Shown: positions 61,291 through 64,000 of the stretch, one piece after another
How the letters are laid out: every line of letters begins with the position of its first letter
Position numbering within the stretch: the stretch's first letter is position 1
NCBI RefSeq assembly: GCF_002741945.1
Contig: NZ_MDVN01000012.1
Coordinates: 1 to 64,000, forward strand
DNA from: Gaetbulibacter sp. 4G1
GTDB taxonomy: Bacteria > Bacteroidota > Bacteroidia > Flavobacteriales > Flavobacteriaceae
Direction of reading: 5' to 3'
Length of the DNA stretch: 64,000 bases
Program-made: the position numbers and the translations under genes
Notes under the pieces: generated by a model
Seen by the model: only the letters and a program-made list of their open reading frames with translations
Databases searched by the model: none
What the model was told of the DNA's origin: nothing

Positions 61291-64000
61291 ATGAAGAAAA
61301 TTAATTATTTATTAAAAATTTCTCTATGCTTGGCTTTATTAGTATCATTTTCAATATCTATTGAAGCCCAAATTAAAAAAACAGCAAGTGTAGAAGGTAT
61401 AACAGAGTATAAGTTAGATAATGGTATGAAAGTACTATTGTTTCCAGATAATTCCGCACAAACAATAACTGTAAACATTACGTATATGGTTGGTTCTAGG
61501 CATGAAGGTTATGGCGAAAAAGGAATGGCGCATTTGTTAGAACATATGGTTTTTAAAGGTACTCCAAACCACCCAGACATTCCTAAGGAATTAACAGAAA
61601 GAGGATCTAGACCAAACGGAACTACATGGTATGATAGAACCAATTATTATGAAACATTTAATGCAAATGATGAGAACTTAGATTGGGCTTTAGATTTAGA
61701 AGCTGATAGAATGGTGAACTCATACATAGCTAAAAAAGATTTAGAATCTGAATTTTCAGTGGTAAGAAATGAATTTGAAAGCGGTGAAAATTCGCCAACT
61801 AGAGTTTTGATGCAAAAAGTTATAAGTGCAGCATTTCTATGGCACAATTATGGAAAATCTACTATTGGAAACCGCTCTGATATAGAGCGAGTGCCAATTG
61901 AAAACTTACAAGCTTTTTATAAAAAGTATTATCGTCCAGATAATGCAATACTAATGGTTACTGGTAAATTTGAAACGGATAAAACTTTAGCCTTAATTGA
62001 GAAAAAGTTTGCAGGGATTAAAAATCCAAATACACCATTAAGAGATATACCAACTATTGAGCCAGCTCAAGATGGAGAGAAGCGTGTTAACTTAAGTCGT
62101 GTTGGTGATTTGCAAATTGTATCTGCACTATATCACACACCTGCTGGATCGCATGAAGATTATGCAGCTTTAGCAATTGCTGAAGAGGTTTTAACAGATC
62201 AGCCATCTGGTAGACTATATAAAGCTTTGGTTGATGGTAAAAAGGCATCTAGTCTTTGGTCGTTTTCACCATTCACAAAAGAACCATCATTTTTATATAT
62301 AAATGTTGATGTGCCATCTGATAAATCTATAACAGAAGCTGAAAGCACATTGCTTTCTGTATTAGATGGTTTAAAAGATAAACCAGTAACTGAAGAAGAG
62401 GTTAAACGAGCTAAAGCTAATTTGTTAAAACAGATTGATCAAATAAGTAGAAATTCTGCTTTTTTAGGAACTTATATGAGTGAATTTATAGGAGCTGGCG
62501 ATTGGAGATTAGCTTTTATAACTAGAGATAGAATAGAAAGCATGACAGCGGAAAAAGTAAATGCTGCAGCACAACGTTATTTAATAAATACTAATAGAAC
62601 TGTTGGTAATTTTAACCCAACAAAAACACCTATTCGTGTAGAAATTGAGCATACCGATGGACTTGATGCTTTAGTATCTAGTTATAAAGGTAAGGAAGGT
62701 TATGGAGCAGGAGAGGCTTTTGATGTGTCTTACGATAATATTCAAAACAGATTAGACTCAGGTACTTTAAATAAAACCCCAATAGAATACGGATTTATTA
62801 AAAAGAATAATAGAGGTAAATCAGTAACCTTGTCATTTACTTTTAGAAACGGAAATGTAAACGATTTTATGAATAAAGGGCGTGTTGCTAGTTATACTGC
62901 AAGAATGCTTAATAAAGGGACACTAAATAACTCTAGACAAGATATTGAAGACAAATTGAGTGCTTTAAAATCTTCAATTCGTTTTGGAGGATCTAATGGT
63001 CGTGTAAATGTAAATATAAGTTCTACAGAAGAAAACCTTATGGAAACTCTGGCTTTAATGACAGACATGCTTAAAAGCCCTAAATTCGATCAAGCAGAAT
63101 TAGATAAATTAAAAACTCAAGAATTAGCAAGTATTGAGCAAAATAAAACAGAACCACAATTTTTAGCAAGTAAAAGGTTAGGGGCACTTAATCAAAACTA
63201 TAAAAAGGGACACCCGCTTTATAGAACAAGCTTAGAAGAAGATATTGAAGCTATTAATGCTGTAACTGTTGATGCTATTCAAAATTATTATAATGAGTTT
63301 TATGGTATTTCTGATAATGCAACATTAATTGCTATAGGAAATATAAACGAGCAATCATTAAAAGATTATTTTGAGAAAGAATTTTCAGATTTTAAATCTG
63401 AAAAAGCTTATGCGCCTATATCTGATAAATATATAGCAAACAACGCTGCGAACGAAAAAATTAAAACTCCAGACAAAAAGAATGCAATTAGTATTGGGGT
63501 TTTAGCTTTTGAAGGAAGTCAGGTTGATGAAGATTATGCGGCGCTTCAAATAGCAGGGTCTATCTTTGGTGGCGGATTCTTAAATTCAAGAATAGCAGGA
63601 CGTTTACGCCAAAAAGATGGAGTTAGTTATGGTGCTGGAGGAAGAGTGAGTGTTGATGGGGATGAAAAAGATAAGAAGTCATCTATTTTGGTTTATGCTA
63701 TTTATGCACCAGAGAATGCATCAAAAGTACAAAAAGGATTTAGTGAAGAAATTGAGCGTTTTATTGCTGATGGTATTACAGAAGATGAGCTTAAAGTTGC
63801 TGTAACCAGTTGGGTACAAGGGCAAAATGTATCTAGAGCTAAGGACAACGAATTATCATCTACCATAAATAACAATTTATATTTTGATAGAGATATGATG
63901 TTTCAAAAGGGTATTGAAGATCGCGTTGTTAGTTTAACTGTTGATGATGTAAATAAAGTGATTAAAAAATACTTTAAAACTTTTGACAATTGGACGGTAG
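61291..64000 (+). CDS. M16-family zinc metalloprotease, 3' end beyond window
   Basis: From ATG 61291 an uninterrupted frame of 903 codons runs to the right edge. Residues 1-27 are a signal peptide (LALLVSFSISIEAQ). The first M16 domain has the inverted zinc motif HLLEHMVFKG (HxxEH) near residue 82, with the third ligand Glu about 75 residues later (VVRNEFESGE). The second half is a non-catalytic M16 domain with GGGFLNSRIAGRLRQKDGVSYG. Two-domain exported M16 proteins degrade peptides in the periplasm. The last part of the second domain is cut off. Confidence 0.9.
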   Translation, partial: MKKINYLLKISLCLALLVSFSISIEAQIKKTASVEGITEYKLDNGMKVLLFPDNSAQTITVNITYMVGSRHEGYGEKGMAHLLEHMVFKGTPNHPDIPKELTERGSRPNGTTWYDRTNYYETFNANDENLDWALDLEADRMVNSYIAKKDLESEFSVVRNEFESGENSPTRVLMQKVISAAFLWHNYGKSTIGNRSDIERVPIENLQAFYKKYYRPDNAILMVTGKFETDKTLALIEKKFAGIKNPNTPLRDIPTIEPAQDGEKRVNLSRVGDLQIVSALYHTPAGSHEDYAALAIAEEVLTDQPSGRLYKALVDGKKASSLWSFSPFTKEPSFLYINVDVPSDKSITEAESTLLSVLDGLKDKPVTEEEVKRAKANLLKQIDQISRNSAFLGTYMSEFIGAGDWRLAFITRDRIESMTAEKVNAAAQRYLINTNRTVGNFNPTKTPIRVEIEHTDGLDALVSSYKGKEGYGAGEAFDVSYDNIQNRLDSGTLNKTPIEYGFIKKNNRGKSVTLSFTFRNGNVNDFMNKGRVASYTARMLNKGTLNNSRQDIEDKLSALKSSIRFGGSNGRVNVNISSTEENLMETLALMTDMLKSPKFDQAELDKLKTQELASIEQNKTEPQFLASKRLGALNQNYKKGHPLYRTSLEEDIEAINAVTVDAIQNYYNEFYGISDNATLIAIGNINEQSLKDYFEKEFSDFKSEKAYAPISDKYIANNAANEKIKTPDKKNAISIGVLAFEGSQVDEDYAALQIAGSIFGGGFLNSRIAGRLRQKDGVSYGAGGRVSVDGDEKDKKSSILVYAIYAPENASKVQKGFSEEIERFIADGITEDELKVAVTSWVQGQNVSRAKDNELSSTINNNLYFDRDMMFQKGIEDRVVSLTVDDVNKVIKKYFKTFDNWTV

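Overview
The window is AT-rich chromosomal DNA from a member of the Bacteroidota, almost certainly a marine-type Flavobacteriaceae. The evidence is the combination of type IX secretion (T9SS) cargo with C-terminal sorting domains, a GldI gliding lipoprotein, a fused SecDF, a cyclophilin-FKBP fusion, promoters with a TAnnTTTG -7 box, and the conserved order parA-parB-DUF5683-dapB-lepB-wbqC-DUF6122. I see no rRNA, tRNA, CRISPR array, transposase or phage gene. Species cannot be named from the sequence alone.

Region 1 (1-18.3 kb) is accessory and regulatory. It holds a partial secreted protein, a YadA-head-like repeat protein, two further T9SS cargo proteins (a LamG-like protein and an SGNH hydrolase), two LytS-type histidine kinases (one cytoplasmic PAS kinase, one 1163-aa two-component propeller sensor) and five LytTR proteins (four response regulators and one membrane LytTR protein). 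Two of the regulators are close paralogues facing each other across the surface-protein/PAS-kinase cluster. An approximately 81-bp intergenic sequence occurs twice, 3630 bp apart.

Region 2 (18.3-25 kb, mostly minus strand) is a co-directional run: HerA-like ATPase, lipoprotein, YitT membrane protein, alpha/beta hydrolase, RluF-type pseudouridine synthase and the membrane LytTR protein. Upstream of it lie two paralogous secreted proteins with the same signal peptide and stalk module but different C-terminal domains.

Region 3 (25-43.3 kb) is mainly housekeeping: queE, DUF2911, asnB, dipeptide epimerase, gyrB, DUF6588-like protein, mdh, secDF, then on the minus strand a YdhR-like protein, a VOC protein, DUF192, lgt, a dual PPIase, gldI and a DHH phosphoesterase, followed by ndk. 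queE and gyrB both have structured leaders, and a small SecD-head-like protein precedes secDF.

Region 4 (43.3-64 kb) has tandem cold-shock genes, DUF721, an inserted predicted metalloprotease and recF on the minus strand. On the plus strand are a TPR protein, ribH, two small tail-anchored paralogues, mutL, two tandem rhomboids and an EEP-family protein. The minus strand then carries DUF6122, wbqC, a TPR-membrane protein, a TPR-AAA+ ATPase, lepB, dapB, DUF5683, parB and parA. A truncated M16 metalloprotease gene runs off the right end.

The best candidates for something undescribed are the overlapping TPR-AAA+/TPR-membrane gene pair between lepB and wbqC (53.9-56.4 kb), the queE leader with mutually exclusive hairpins, the LytTR-rich surface-protein island with its repeated intergenic element, and the SecD-head-like protein next to secDF.
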